From: Lewinella sp. W8 | Lineage (GTDB): Bacteria; Bacteroidota; Bacteroidia; Chitinophagales; Saprospiraceae | Length of the DNA: 64,000 nt | Direction of reading: 5' to 3' | Assembly (NCBI RefSeq): GCF_004375085.3 | Contig: NZ_SNAQ03000003.1 | Location: 310,001 to 374,000, forward strand | Shown: positions 27,189 through 36,109 of the stretch, piece by piece | Layout: each line of letters starts with the position of its first letter | Position numbering within the stretch: the first letter of the stretch is position 1 | Position numbers and translations under genes: made by a program | Notes under the pieces: model-generated | Database searches by the model: none | Seen by the model: only the letters and a program-made list of their open reading frames with translations | Told to the model about the DNA's origin: nothing

Positions 27189-28745
27189 ATGCAACTACGC
27201 TTCTCAAAAATTCTTACGCTCCTCTCCCTCCTCTTTACCACCGCCGTAGTGAGCGGACAGGCGGTAGAAATCAAGGTGGCCCCCGAGGAGGACGCTCCCG
27301 TCATCAGTCGCCATATCTACGGGCATTTTGCCGAACACCTCGGGCGGTGCATCTACGGTGGCTTTTACGTTGGGGAGGACAGCGAAATCCCCAACACCAA
27401 CGGGGTGCGTAATGATATCGTGGAGGCCCTGCGGGCACTAAAAATTCCTAACCTCCGCTGGCCCGGAGGGTGTTTTGCGGATACCTACCACTGGAAAGAT
27501 GGGATCGGTCCGAAAGAAGACCGACCGTCGATTCTTAACGTCTGGTGGGGTAACGTAAAGGAAGACAACAGCTTCGGCACCCATGACTTCCTGAATATGT
27601 GTGAACTGCTCGACACCGAGCCCTATCTCTCGGCAAATGTCGGTAGCGGAACGCCCCAGGAATTAGCCGACTGGATCAAGTACACGACTCACCCCGCCGG
27701 GACCAGCCCCATGCCCGACCTGCGGGCCGAAAACGGACGGGAAGAACCCTGGAAAGTAAAATACTGGGGAGTAGGTAACGAAGCCTGGGGCTGTGGCGGA
27801 AACATGCGCCCGGAATATTACGCTGACGTGTACCGGCGGTTCGCCACTTTCATGACCAACTGGAACAATGATGATGGTATTTACCGGATCGCCTCGGGCG
27901 CCAGTGGTAACGACTACAAGTGGACGGAGGTATTGATGAAGAATATTCCCAAAAGCCTCATCGAAGCCATCGCCTTGCACCACTACTCGGTGATCGACTG
28001 GAGTGCTAAGGGATCCGCCAAGGATTTTACCGATGATCAGTACTTCCTTACCATGAAGGAGGCGCTCAAAATGGAGGAACTCATCACCCGCCACGTGGCG
28101 ATCATGGACAAGTACGACCCGGATAAGAAGGTTGACTTGCTGGTGGACGAATGGGGTGGCTGGTACGACGTGGAGCCAGGGACTAATCCGGGCTTCCTTT
28201 ACCAACAGAACACCATGCGCGACGCCATCCTGGCCAGCGCTTCGCTGAATATTTTCAACAATCATGCGGACCGGGTAAAGATGGCCAACATTGCTCAGGC
28301 CGTCAACGTGCTGCAGGCGGTTATCCTCACCGAAGAGGAAAAGTTGGTACTTACGCCTACCTACCACGTTTTCAGGATGTTCAACGTGCATCAGGACGCC
28401 AAGCTGATTCCCCTTTCCTTTATCTCTCCTTTATGGGTGCATAAAGGAGAAGCTCTGCCCGCCATCTCGGCTTCAGCCTCGGAGGATGCGGCGGGAAAGG
28501 TGCACTTTTCACTGGTCAACATCGATGATGAGCGTACTCACCAACTTGAGTTGGACGTCGCCGGGATGAACCTGAAAACCGTAAGCGGAGAAATCCTGAC
28601 GGCCGACAAAATTCAGCAGTACAACACCTTTGAGGCTCCGGATCGCGTGCAGCCCAAAGCGTACACCGGGGCAAGTCTGCGGAACGGTAAGCTGCGATTA
28701 AGTCTTCCGCCCGCTTCGGTGTTGGTGTTGGAGGCCACTAAATAA
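27189..28745 (+). CDS. GH51 alpha-L-arabinofuranosidase, exported
   Basis: Removes alpha-linked arabinofuranose from arabinan and arabinoxylan. A signal peptide (about residues 1-23, ending VVSGQ) precedes a full GH51 barrel and C-terminal beta domain. Acid/base Glu198 is in GVGNEAWGCGG and nucleophile Glu321 in LLVDEWGGWYD; IYGHFAEHLGRCIYGG and LRWPGGCFADTYHW are diagnostic. Many GH51 enzymes are cytoplasmic; this one is exported, matching the extracytoplasmic epimerase and Na+ symporter for free arabinose. First gene of a two-gene plus-strand operon divergent from araR, with its own predicted promoter under the candidate AraR operator. Confidence 0.96.
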   Translation: MQLRFSKILTLLSLLFTTAVVSGQAVEIKVAPEEDAPVISRHIYGHFAEHLGRCIYGGFYVGEDSEIPNTNGVRNDIVEALRALKIPNLRWPGGCFADTYHWKDGIGPKEDRPSILNVWWGNVKEDNSFGTHDFLNMCELLDTEPYLSANVGSGTPQELADWIKYTTHPAGTSPMPDLRAENGREEPWKVKYWGVGNEAWGCGGNMRPEYYADVYRRFATFMTNWNNDDGIYRIASGASGNDYKWTEVLMKNIPKSLIEAIALHHYSVIDWSAKGSAKDFTDDQYFLTMKEALKMEELITRHVAIMDKYDPDKKVDLLVDEWGGWYDVEPGTNPGFLYQQNTMRDAILASASLNIFNNHADRVKMANIAQAVNVLQAVILTEEEKLVLTPTYHVFRMFNVHQDAKLIPLSFISPLWVHKGEALPAISASASEDAAGKVHFSLVNIDDERTHQLELDVAGMNLKTVSGEILTADKIQQYNTFEAPDRVQPKAYTGASLRNGKLRLSLPPASVLVLEATK

Positions 28746-28758
28746 ATATCCAGGAATC

Positions 28759-30747
28759 ATGAAGCAGATTTTTTCAAGACTTCACCCAGTCGTTGGAATC
28801 TTGTTAATAAGCATCACTTTTTCCTGTACATCCGGTGAGCCTGCCGAAATGGACTCCGGACCAGTCAGTCAGTATGCGAGCTACCCTATCGAGCCGGTTG
28901 ACATCCGAAACGTCCGGATGGAGGATGACTTCTGGTTGCCCATCATCGAAAGAGTACAGGAGAAAACCATCGAGTACGCCATCGCCAAGTGTGAAGAGGA
29001 GGGGCGAATGGAAAACTTTCTGATTGCCGGTGGTCAAATGGAGGGAGAAGTTCGGGGGGAAATGCCCTTTGATGATACCGATCTGTACAAGATCATCGAA
29101 GGGGCCTCCAATTCCCTCATCAGCGCTCCGAATGACGAACTTGAATCCCTCGTTGACAGTCTGATTTCCATCATTGCCGTAGGGCAGGAGGCCAACGGCT
29201 ACCTGACGACCTGGCGTACGATTGATCCGGCCAAACCACCGGCTCCCTGGGTGGAAGTCAGGGAGGGTAGAGTCTGGGAGTCACTGGCCGCAAGTCATGA
29301 GTTGTACAATGCCGGTCATCTCTACGAAGCAGCGTATACCCACCATCTGGCTACCGGTAAACGAAACTTTCTGGACATCGCCCTGAAAAACGCCGACCTG
29401 ATGGTGGCTACTTTCGGAAATGGCGAGGGTAAAATCAGCGCCGTCCCCGGCCACCAGATCATTGAAACCGGCCTTCTCAAACTTTACGAGTTGACCCAGC
29501 GGGAGGAATACCTGCAATTGGCCCGGTACTTTTTGGACCATCGCGGAAAGCCCAAACACCACGACTTATTTGGCCCCTATTCTCAGGATCATCTTCCGGT
29601 GGTCAATCAGCGGGAAGTTACCGGCCATGCGGTCCGGGCGGTGTATATGTACGCCGCGATGACGGACATTGGTGTCCTCATGCAGGACGAAGCCTACCAA
29701 CGGGCCGTTCGTGCGCTGTGGGAAAACATGGTGCACAAAAAGCTGTACATCACCGGAGGAATCGGTGCCCGACATGAAGGAGAGTCCTTTGGGGAGAATT
29801 ACGAGCTGCCCAACCTGACGGCCTACAGCGAAACGTGTGCGGCGATTGGAAGCGTGTACTGGAATCATCGACTCCATCGGCAAAACGGCGACGTCGATTA
29901 CCTGGACGTGCTGGAACGAACGCTTTACAACGGGCTCATTTCCGGCTTATCCCTGGACGGAACAAAATTCTTTTATCCCAACGCACTCGAATCCGACGGA
30001 AAATATACCTTCAATCGGGGAGCTTGTACCCGGCAAGGTTGGTTTGACTGCTCCTGCTGTCCGACCAATCTCATCCGCTTCATACCCGCCATTCCCGGTC
30101 TGTTGTACGCCAAGCGTGCGGACTCGGTGTACGTAAACCTGTATGCGGCCAGTACCAGTGACCTGACGGTCTCCGGCCAAAGCATCACGCTTACCCAGCG
30201 AACGGGCTACCCTTATGATGGCCGGGTTGATTTAACCGTGAGCGTAGAGCAACAGCAATCGTTTTCCCTCAAATTAAGGATTCCCTCCTGGGCGCGAAAC
30301 CAGCCGGTGCCGGGACCGCTCTATTCCTACGTGGACTCCCTGGCCCCTACCCCATCCCTACTGCTGAATGGTCGTCCCCTGGACGCGCCGGTTGAGGGAG
30401 GCTACTGGATCGTGAGTCGGCAATGGGCGGATGGAGATCAACTTACGCTGGACTTCCCGATGCCCGTCAGGATGGTAACCGCCGACGCCCGTGTTGAGGA
30501 AAACCGGGGGAAATTCAGCCTGGAGCGTGGACCGTTGGTGTACGCCATCGAGGAGATGGACAATGCCCAAATTGACCGGGTAACGATTGAGCCCAATACG
30601 GCATTAACTTCCCGGCACCGGACGGATATCCTGGAAGGCGTACAGGTCATTGAAGGCGATCAAATTACCGCGATTCCCTACTACCTCTGGTCCAATCGGG
30701 GGATCGGTAAAATGAAGGTTTGGATTCCCGGGACCGCATCCAAATGA
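28759..30747 (+). CDS. GH127 beta-L-arabinofuranosidase, lipoprotein
   Basis: Releases beta-linked L-arabinofuranose. A lipoprotein signal ends TFSC (Cys23). The unusual Cys-based active site of the family is intact: Glu358 and Cys360 in YSETCAAIG, and Cys433-Cys434 in DCSCCPTNLIRF, matching Glu338, Cys340, Cys417 and Cys418 of Bifidobacterium HypBA1, where Cys417 is the nucleophile on a zinc site. The alpha/alpha barrel segment VTGHAVRAVYMYAAMTDI is also present. It starts 13 bases after the GH51 stop and so shares its transcript. Substrates could be extensin-type or arabinan-terminal beta-arabinofuranosides. Confidence 0.95.
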   Translation: MKQIFSRLHPVVGILLISITFSCTSGEPAEMDSGPVSQYASYPIEPVDIRNVRMEDDFWLPIIERVQEKTIEYAIAKCEEEGRMENFLIAGGQMEGEVRGEMPFDDTDLYKIIEGASNSLISAPNDELESLVDSLISIIAVGQEANGYLTTWRTIDPAKPPAPWVEVREGRVWESLAASHELYNAGHLYEAAYTHHLATGKRNFLDIALKNADLMVATFGNGEGKISAVPGHQIIETGLLKLYELTQREEYLQLARYFLDHRGKPKHHDLFGPYSQDHLPVVNQREVTGHAVRAVYMYAAMTDIGVLMQDEAYQRAVRALWENMVHKKLYITGGIGARHEGESFGENYELPNLTAYSETCAAIGSVYWNHRLHRQNGDVDYLDVLERTLYNGLISGLSLDGTKFFYPNALESDGKYTFNRGACTRQGWFDCSCCPTNLIRFIPAIPGLLYAKRADSVYVNLYAASTSDLTVSGQSITLTQRTGYPYDGRVDLTVSVEQQQSFSLKLRIPSWARNQPVPGPLYSYVDSLAPTPSLLLNGRPLDAPVEGGYWIVSRQWADGDQLTLDFPMPVRMVTADARVEENRGKFSLERGPLVYAIEEMDNAQIDRVTIEPNTALTSRHRTDILEGVQVIEGDQITAIPYYLWSNRGIGKMKVWIPGTASK

Positions 30748-30764
30748 CCAACATTAACCTTAGG

Positions 30765-31496
30765 TTACTTTAGTTCCCGGCCCTCGACGAAGGCCTTTAC
30801 CCCACCCCGGTACGTATCGCTGACGGGGATGAGCTGGCCGGCCACCAAAATATCGTCGCGTTGGACCTCCTCAATCCAGTCCACGCCAACGATGTAAGAG
30901 TGGTGAACCCGGAGGAAATCAGTATCCGAAAGGACTTCCACCAGGTGCTTCAGACTTTGCAGTGTGGTTACTTTCCGATCCGGCGTGTGAATGCGGACGT
31001 AATCCTTCATGCCCTCGATGTACTGAATGTCGGCAAAGTTTATGCGGACCGATTTGGTGCCGTCCTTTACAAATAAGTATTCGACGGGAGTTTCGGCGGG
31101 GGCCGCAGGTGCCATGGTTGTCGGACCGGCAGTGTTTCCGCTTAAGCGCGTTTCAATCTTTTCCACGGACTGCAGGAAGCGCTCGTAGGTAATCGGTTTG
31201 AGCAGGTAATCGGCAACGTCGAGGGCATAGCCTTCGATGGCGTATTCGGAGTAGGCCGTGGTCAAAACCACCAGTGGCCGTCGGGGCATGATCTTCAGCA
31301 GGCCGATGCCCGTGATTTCCGGCATCTGGATGTCGAGAAACAACAGGTCGGGCTGGTTTTCTTTCAGGTAGGTGAGGGCTTCGAGGGGATGGCTGATGGT
31401 GGCCATGAGTTCAAGCCCGGGAGTAGTCTCTACGTAGTGGGTGAGCAATTTGCGAGCCAGTGGCTCGTCTTCAACGATGACGCAACGGATGGTCAT
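30765..31496 (-). CDS. LytTR-family response regulator
   Basis: A 243-residue two-component regulator. The receiver domain occupies residues 1-120, with acidic pocket VEDEP, phosphorylation site Asp55 in LFLDIQMPE, Thr in LTTAYSE and Lys in DYLLKPITY. A Pro/Ala-rich linker (about 125-140) leads to a LytTR DNA-binding domain (about 145-240; YLFVKDGTKSVRINFADIQYIEGMKDYVRIH). Its start codon overlaps the stop of the kinase gene by four bases. Its target is unknown; the divergent outer-membrane receptor gene at 32813 is an obvious candidate. Its stop lies 17 bases from the convergent GH127 stop. Confidence 0.95.
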   Translation of the reverse strand: MTIRCVIVEDEPLARKLLTHYVETTPGLELMATISHPLEALTYLKENQPDLLFLDIQMPEITGIGLLKIMPRRPLVVLTTAYSEYAIEGYALDVADYLLKPITYERFLQSVEKIETRLSGNTAGPTTMAPAAPAETPVEYLFVKDGTKSVRINFADIQYIEGMKDYVRIHTPDRKVTTLQSLKHLVEVLSDTDFLRVHHSYIVGVDWIEEVQRDDILVAGQLIPVSDTYRGGVKAFVEGRELK

Positions 31497-32608
31497 GTGA
31501 GCTCAAGTTGGAGGTGAACGGCGTATTCGTCGTCGGTTTCCCGGACGGTAAGCTGATGGCGATCGGGGTAACTCAATTCCAGGCGCCGACGGACGTTGAC
31601 GAGGCCAATACCCGACTTTTCGGTTACTGTCTTCTCGGATTCCCCCACCCTGCTGTTTTTGACGGTATAACTCAGCTGACTACCGGAGAGCCGCAACGCC
31701 ACGGTGATCCATCCCTTTCCGTTACCGATGCCGTGCTTGAAGGCATTTTCCAGGAAGGTAATCAGAATGAGGGGGACGATGCGGACGTTACTGTTCCTGG
31801 CTCCTCCCGGGTTCACGGCACCTGCGCTTGCGCCCCCTTCAGATACCTTAGCCGATTGCATGTCCACTTCAAAGGCAATCGGCACCTCGTCTTCCAGCCG
31901 CATCCTTTCCAACTCAATGTAGCTTTCCATGTATTCGATCTCCCGCGACAGACTGACCGTGGGGTGGTTGCTGTCGTGCAGCATATAGCGCATCATACCG
32001 GATAGCTTGGCAATCACTTCCGGTGTTTTTTGTGACTGCTTGACCGCCAGGTAGTAGAGGTTATTGAGCGTATTGAAGAGGAAGTGGGGGTTCACCTGGG
32101 CCCGCAAGAATCGCAGTTCTGAGGTCAGTTGCTGATTCTCATTCTCCTTGCGTTCCGCTTCGTGGCGGAAGTAGTCTTCCACGAAGCGCAGCAGGCCCAC
32201 AAAAATGACGATAAACAGGGACGTCAGAATAACGCTTACGGCGAAGCGTGGGGAGTACAACCAGGAACTCAGTCGGGAATTGGTCTCGGCGTAGGGGGAC
32301 AACAGCCAGCGTTTGCCCAACAAGATCAGGTAGCTTAGCACGCTGAAGACGGGTAAGAACCGCAGCAGGTAGCGACCCAGCGCCTGGTCGCGCAGAAGTT
32401 GGGGAAGGAAAAAGAAGTAGTTCAGATAGCTGAGGGCCAGCAGAGAGACGATGTGGAAACTAACGTCCGGTACAATCCGACTCCAGTCCGGCTCGTCCCT
32501 CCGGCCAAAACTGATCTGATAAAAGAAAAAGGAAGCGTACACCAGCCAGAAGGCTACGTGCAGCAATGGTTTCCGATTCCTGGTGAAGAAGGAGGACATA
32601 GAATGCAA
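31493..32608 (-). CDS. LytS/YehU-type membrane sensor histidine kinase
   Basis: Four hydrophobic segments (about residues 12-150) are followed by a short coiled segment (EAERKENENQQLTSELRFLRAQ), the His_kinase domain with His175 in VNPHFLFNTLNNLYYLA, and an ATPase domain with N-box LITFLENAFKHGIG and GIGLVNVRRRLELSYP. It pairs with the overlapping LytTR regulator gene. An atypical loop (about residues 255-275, SEGGASAGAVNPGGARN) precedes the N-box and is partly encoded by a copy of the dispersed GC-rich element at 31817-31836. Met4 (32599) is an alternative start. Confidence 0.94.
   Translation of the reverse strand: MHSMSSFFTRNRKPLLHVAFWLVYASFFFYQISFGRRDEPDWSRIVPDVSFHIVSLLALSYLNYFFFLPQLLRDQALGRYLLRFLPVFSVLSYLILLGKRWLLSPYAETNSRLSSWLYSPRFAVSVILTSLFIVIFVGLLRFVEDYFRHEAERKENENQQLTSELRFLRAQVNPHFLFNTLNNLYYLAVKQSQKTPEVIAKLSGMMRYMLHDSNHPTVSLSREIEYMESYIELERMRLEDEVPIAFEVDMQSAKVSEGGASAGAVNPGGARNSNVRIVPLILITFLENAFKHGIGNGKGWITVALRLSGSQLSYTVKNSRVGESEKTVTEKSGIGLVNVRRRLELSYPDRHQLTVRETDDEYAVHLQLELT
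31817..31836 (-). repeat. Copy of the dispersed GC-rich element within the kinase coding sequence
   Basis: On the minus strand this reads GGGGCGCAAGCGCAGGTGCC, matching the GGGCGC / GCGCAGGTGC ends of the intergenic copies. It lies in frame and encodes part of a Gly/Ala-rich loop not expected in this family, suggesting an element inserted into the gene without breaking it. Confidence 0.45.
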
Positions 32609-32736
32609 AAATAGTGGATGTGCCCCCTAAAATCGGTCAATTCGACCATCCCCCCCGATTGCTCTACGATTCGGCACTTAGCGGGTACGGTTCCCGCGAA
32701 GCCCCCCCAAAAGCATAAAACCCGGATTGTCGATCA

Positions 32737-32773
32737 TTCTACCCCAACGGTAGAAGTATTCCATACTATATGG
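32737..32773. promoter_or_regulatory. Two small inverted repeats upstream of the outer-membrane receptor gene
   Basis: TTCTACC-ccaac-GGTAGAA (32737-32755) and CCATA-cta-TATGG (32761-32773) lie 40-76 bases before the receptor ATG, in the gap shared with the divergent LytS/LytTR operon. They could be regulator sites; no promoter box was recognised with confidence. Confidence 0.35.
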
Positions 32774-32812
32774 AGGAGGGCCCGTGCTTTGTGTCATCAA
32801 AATTTTCTAACC

Positions 32813-35416
32813 ATGACCATACGGTTCCTACTCACCACCCTGTTTATTTTCCCGCTGATCTTCCTTCAGGCCCAACCTTCTGCCCCGGAAAATTTAGCCA
32901 TTCCGGATGTAAAGGGCACCATTACCGGTGTCGTCGTTGACGCCAACGACGGTACTCCCGTCGGATACGCTACCGTTAGCCTCTATGCCGGTGAAGACAT
33001 CGTAAACGGTACGATCACCGAGGATGATGGGAAATTTGAAATTTCCGGCGTGGACAACGGCACCTACCGGATCGACATCTCCTTCATCGGCTACGAAACG
33101 ATCACGCTGACCGAAGTAGAAGTGAAGGGAAAAAAGACGGATCTGGGCACCATCCAGCTGGGAACGGCAGCCGCATTGCTGGAAGAGGTTACCGTAACCG
33201 GACAGCGCGCGCTGATCGAAGAAAAGGTTGACCGTCTGGTCTACAACGCGGAGCAGGATCAGCTGAGCCGCGGCGGCGATGCCGCCGACGTACTGCGCCG
33301 GGTGCCCCTGCTGCAGGTGGACCTGGAGGGCAACGTTTCGCTGCGGGGAAGTTCCAACATCCAGGTCCTGATCAACAACAAGCCTTCCACCATTGTGGCC
33401 GGTAGCGTGGCCGATGCCATGAAGATGATTCCGGCCGACCAGATCAAGTCGGTGGAGGTGATCACCAGTCCGTCGGCGAAGTATGACGCCGAAGGTGCGG
33501 GAGGCATCATCAACATCATCACCAAAAAGAACAGTCTGCAGGGTTACTTCCTCAACGTGGATACGGGAGCTGGCATCCGGGGTTCTAACCTCGGTCTGCA
33601 GGGCAGCTACCGCAGCGGTAAATTCGGGATGACCCTGGGCGGTTTTGGCCGGGCCTTCTACAACGAAGCCGAAACCAAGCTGACGCAGGAATTCGTCAAC
33701 AGCAGTACCGTTCAATTTGGCGACGCCGACGACAACGGCATTTTCGGCCGCTTTAACCTGGGCCTCGATTATGACATCTCGGAAAATCAGTTCCTTTCTG
33801 GTGGCGTCCGTTACGGCGTGCGCAACTTCTCCCGTGAGCAACTGCAAACCACTGACGTCCTGATCAACGACGAACTGGCGTCCACCTTCCTGCGCAACAT
33901 CGACGCCGACCGTGCCTCGGGCACCTACGATTTTAACCTTGATTACCTGAAGCGGTTTGCGCCCGGTCACGAGTTTAGTATCTCTACGCTGTACAGCACG
34001 ACCAGCGAAAACTCGGACTTCATTTCGGCTGACCTCGACGACAACAACGCCATCGAGCGCCAGCTCGAAAACATCAACGACAACAACAACCGGGAGTTTA
34101 CCGTCCAGGCGGACTACATCCTCCCGCTGGGCGAAACCCAGATCATTGAGGTGGGGGCCAAGGGAATCATGCGGATGGTAAACAGTGACTTCAGCTACCT
34201 GAGTGCGGAAGGAAACGGTGACTTTGTGCTCGACCCCACCCGACCTGCGGGTATCCTGGACTACGACCAGAACATTGCGGCGGCCTACGCTGCCTACACC
34301 CTGCAGCTTCCCGGAGAAGTGACGGTAAAGGCTGGCCTGCGCTTTGAGCAGACGATGCTGGAAGCCAGTCAGAACGGCGAGGCGATCAATCTAGAGAACT
34401 ACAATAACCTCGTGCCCAGCGTGAATATGTCCAAGCGACTCAGCGACCGGACCACGGTCAAACTAGGCTACAGCCAGCGTCTGCAGCGTCCCTGGTTACG
34501 GCAGCTGAACCCCAACGTAAACCTACAGAATAGCCAGAGTATTGAGGTAGGTAACCCACTGTTGCTGCCCGAGCTGACGGACAACCTGGAGCTGGGACTC
34601 AGCACCTCCCTGGGTAAGACGTACCTGAACGTTTCCTTCTTCGGCCGCAACTCCAACAACGCCATCAACCAGGTCCGCTACCCGGTCGATAGCCTGGACG
34701 GTACCCTGCTGACCACCTACGCCAACATCGGTAAGGAGCAGGCCATTGGTACCAATATTTTCCTGAACGTATACCTCACCAAGAACTGGACCATCAACGG
34801 TGGCATCGATCTTGACTACGCCTTCCTGGAGGGGCAGGTCATCAACTCCGAAGGGGTGTCCGTGGCGGCCAGCAACTCCGGTCTGAACTACGGTGGTCGA
34901 TTGATGAGCACCCTCAAACTAAACAACGGCTGGTCTGGCCAGGCCTTCACCTTCATGCGGGGGCGCCGTCAGCAGTTGCAGGGCTTCCGGGGTGGATTCG
35001 GGATGTACGCCCTGGGGATCAACAAGGAATTCAACGATGGAAAGGGCTCCATCGGGCTGGCGGCCGAAAACTTCCTGGCCCGCGGCTGGACCTTGCGTTC
35101 CGAGCTACAGACGGCTTCCTTTTCCCAGATTCGCGAAGACGTACTGCTGAACCGCAACATCAAGATTACCTTCGGTTATAAATTTGGTGACCTGGACGCC
35201 AGTAGAACCCGGAAAAAAACGCGTGGCGTCAGCAACGATGACCTCATGGGAGGTGGCGATGAAAACGGCGGTGGCCAGGGCGCGGCTCCCGCTCCTCAGC
35301 AGTCACGTCGTCAAATCCGGAGATCCAACAACGCGGCCAAAAAGGCGGAAGGATCAACGCCAAAGAAGGATAAAGAAACGGACGAAGAAAAAGAGAAATC
35401 AGAGGAAAAGAATTAG
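32813..35416 (+). CDS. TonB-dependent-receptor-like outer-membrane beta-barrel protein
   Basis: Starts at the ATG at 32813 (867 residues), which gives a proper signal peptide (MTIRFLLTTLFIFPLIFLQAQ); the frame is open 65 codons further upstream without an export signal. The order is a carboxypeptidase-D-like beta-sandwich (about residues 34-115), a plug-type domain (about 125-235; DAADVLRRVPLLQVDLEGNV, VEVITSPSAKYDAEGAGGIINI) and a long beta-barrel of the OMP_b-brl_3 kind (about 250-800). It is not a SusC: no SusD partner is adjacent. The last 65 residues are an unusual hydrophilic tail with GGGDENGGGQG, then Lys/Glu-rich sequence (KKDKETDEEKEKSEEKN), expected to sit in the periplasm. Substrate unknown. 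Followed by a PepSY-type protein. Confidence 0.9.
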   Translation: MTIRFLLTTLFIFPLIFLQAQPSAPENLAIPDVKGTITGVVVDANDGTPVGYATVSLYAGEDIVNGTITEDDGKFEISGVDNGTYRIDISFIGYETITLTEVEVKGKKTDLGTIQLGTAAALLEEVTVTGQRALIEEKVDRLVYNAEQDQLSRGGDAADVLRRVPLLQVDLEGNVSLRGSSNIQVLINNKPSTIVAGSVADAMKMIPADQIKSVEVITSPSAKYDAEGAGGIINIITKKNSLQGYFLNVDTGAGIRGSNLGLQGSYRSGKFGMTLGGFGRAFYNEAETKLTQEFVNSSTVQFGDADDNGIFGRFNLGLDYDISENQFLSGGVRYGVRNFSREQLQTTDVLINDELASTFLRNIDADRASGTYDFNLDYLKRFAPGHEFSISTLYSTTSENSDFISADLDDNNAIERQLENINDNNNREFTVQADYILPLGETQIIEVGAKGIMRMVNSDFSYLSAEGNGDFVLDPTRPAGILDYDQNIAAAYAAYTLQLPGEVTVKAGLRFEQTMLEASQNGEAINLENYNNLVPSVNMSKRLSDRTTVKLGYSQRLQRPWLRQLNPNVNLQNSQSIEVGNPLLLPELTDNLELGLSTSLGKTYLNVSFFGRNSNNAINQVRYPVDSLDGTLLTTYANIGKEQAIGTNIFLNVYLTKNWTINGGIDLDYAFLEGQVINSEGVSVAASNSGLNYGGRLMSTLKLNNGWSGQAFTFMRGRRQQLQGFRGGFGMYALGINKEFNDGKGSIGLAAENFLARGWTLRSELQTASFSQIREDVLLNRNIKITFGYKFGDLDASRTRKKTRGVSNDDLMGGGDENGGGQGAAPAPQQSRRQIRRSNNAAKKAEGSTPKKDKETDEEKEKSEEKN

Positions 35417-35480
35417 GGAGATATTCTCAATCTTGTGACCTCATTGTATTCGTAACCACCCATCAAAACAACGCATTTTA

Positions 35481-35999
35481 ATGGCTAAATCAACCGCAAA
35501 GGGCGCACTTCAAGTCCGCATTATTCACCGATACCTGGGTTTTTTCCTGGCCGGAATCATGGCCATCTATGCCCTGAGTGGCATCGTCCTGATCTTTCGC
35601 AGCACCGACTTTCTAAAGGTCGAAGAGAAAGTGTCGCAACAACTGGCGACCAACCTGAATGCGGAAGCACTGGGACAACAACTTCGCATCCGTGGATTGC
35701 GCGTAGAGCGGACCGTGGGTGAGATGCTCTACTTCAAAGACGGTAGCTATAACCAGGCTACCGGCGAGGCTGAATACGTCAAAAAGGAACTGCCCCTCGT
35801 GCTGGACAAGCTCACGCATCTGCACAAAGCAACGACCAACGACCCCTTGTTTTTCCTGAATATCTTCTTTGGCCTCTCGCTGCTCTTCTTCGTCATTTCG
35901 GCGTTCTGGATGTACTTGCCGGGAGGACCAATTCTGCGAAAAGGCCTGTGGTTTACCCTGGGAGGGGTCGTACTGGTCTTAATCATGTTGTTCGTTTAG
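35481..35999 (+). CDS. PepSY-type membrane protein
   Basis: A 172-residue protein with one N-terminal membrane segment (about residues 18-40, HRYLGFFLAGIMAIYALSGIVLIFR), a soluble segment of about 80 residues and two C-terminal membrane segments (about 125-147 and 152-171). The N-terminal H-x-x-x-G pattern and layout match small PepSY-associated transmembrane proteins that often accompany TonB-dependent receptors. It lies 64 bases after the receptor gene and is probably co-expressed. Its biochemical role is unknown; iron- or redox-related functions are only suggested by the family. Confidence 0.8.
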   Translation: MAKSTAKGALQVRIIHRYLGFFLAGIMAIYALSGIVLIFRSTDFLKVEEKVSQQLATNLNAEALGQQLRIRGLRVERTVGEMLYFKDGSYNQATGEAEYVKKELPLVLDKLTHLHKATTNDPLFFLNIFFGLSLLFFVISAFWMYLPGGPILRKGLWFTLGGVVLVLIMLFV

Positions 36000-36018
36000 C
36001 ATAAATCTAATAGCTTCA

Positions 36019-36080
36019 TTTACCAGATTCGGGGTCGTTACTGGAAGCTCATCGCTTTTGGTAACGACCACTCTGGTAAA
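36019..36080. other. Nested inverted repeats between the PepSY gene and the hydrolase gene
   Basis: TTTACCAGA (36019-36027) pairs with TCTGGTAAA (36072-36080), and inside it GGTCGTTAC (36033-36041) pairs with GTAACGACC (36061-36069). Together they form a long interrupted stem around a loop of about 19 bases. No T-run follows on the plus strand. It may be a processed or terminator-like RNA structure, or a regulator site for the hydrolase gene that starts 30 bases later. Confidence 0.5.
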
Positions 36081-36109
36081 CTACGACCCCATTTATACCC
36101 TCCAGAACC

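Noticed and set aside
32606-32613. TATTTTTG on the minus strand as the -7 box of the LytS/LytTR operon
   Set aside because: It overlaps the first annotated start codon and no -33 element lies at the right spacing.
32894-33970. A 358-codon minus-strand frame over the outer-membrane receptor gene
   Set aside because: Antisense shadow of a well-supported receptor; long antisense frames are common in GC-rich coding DNA.
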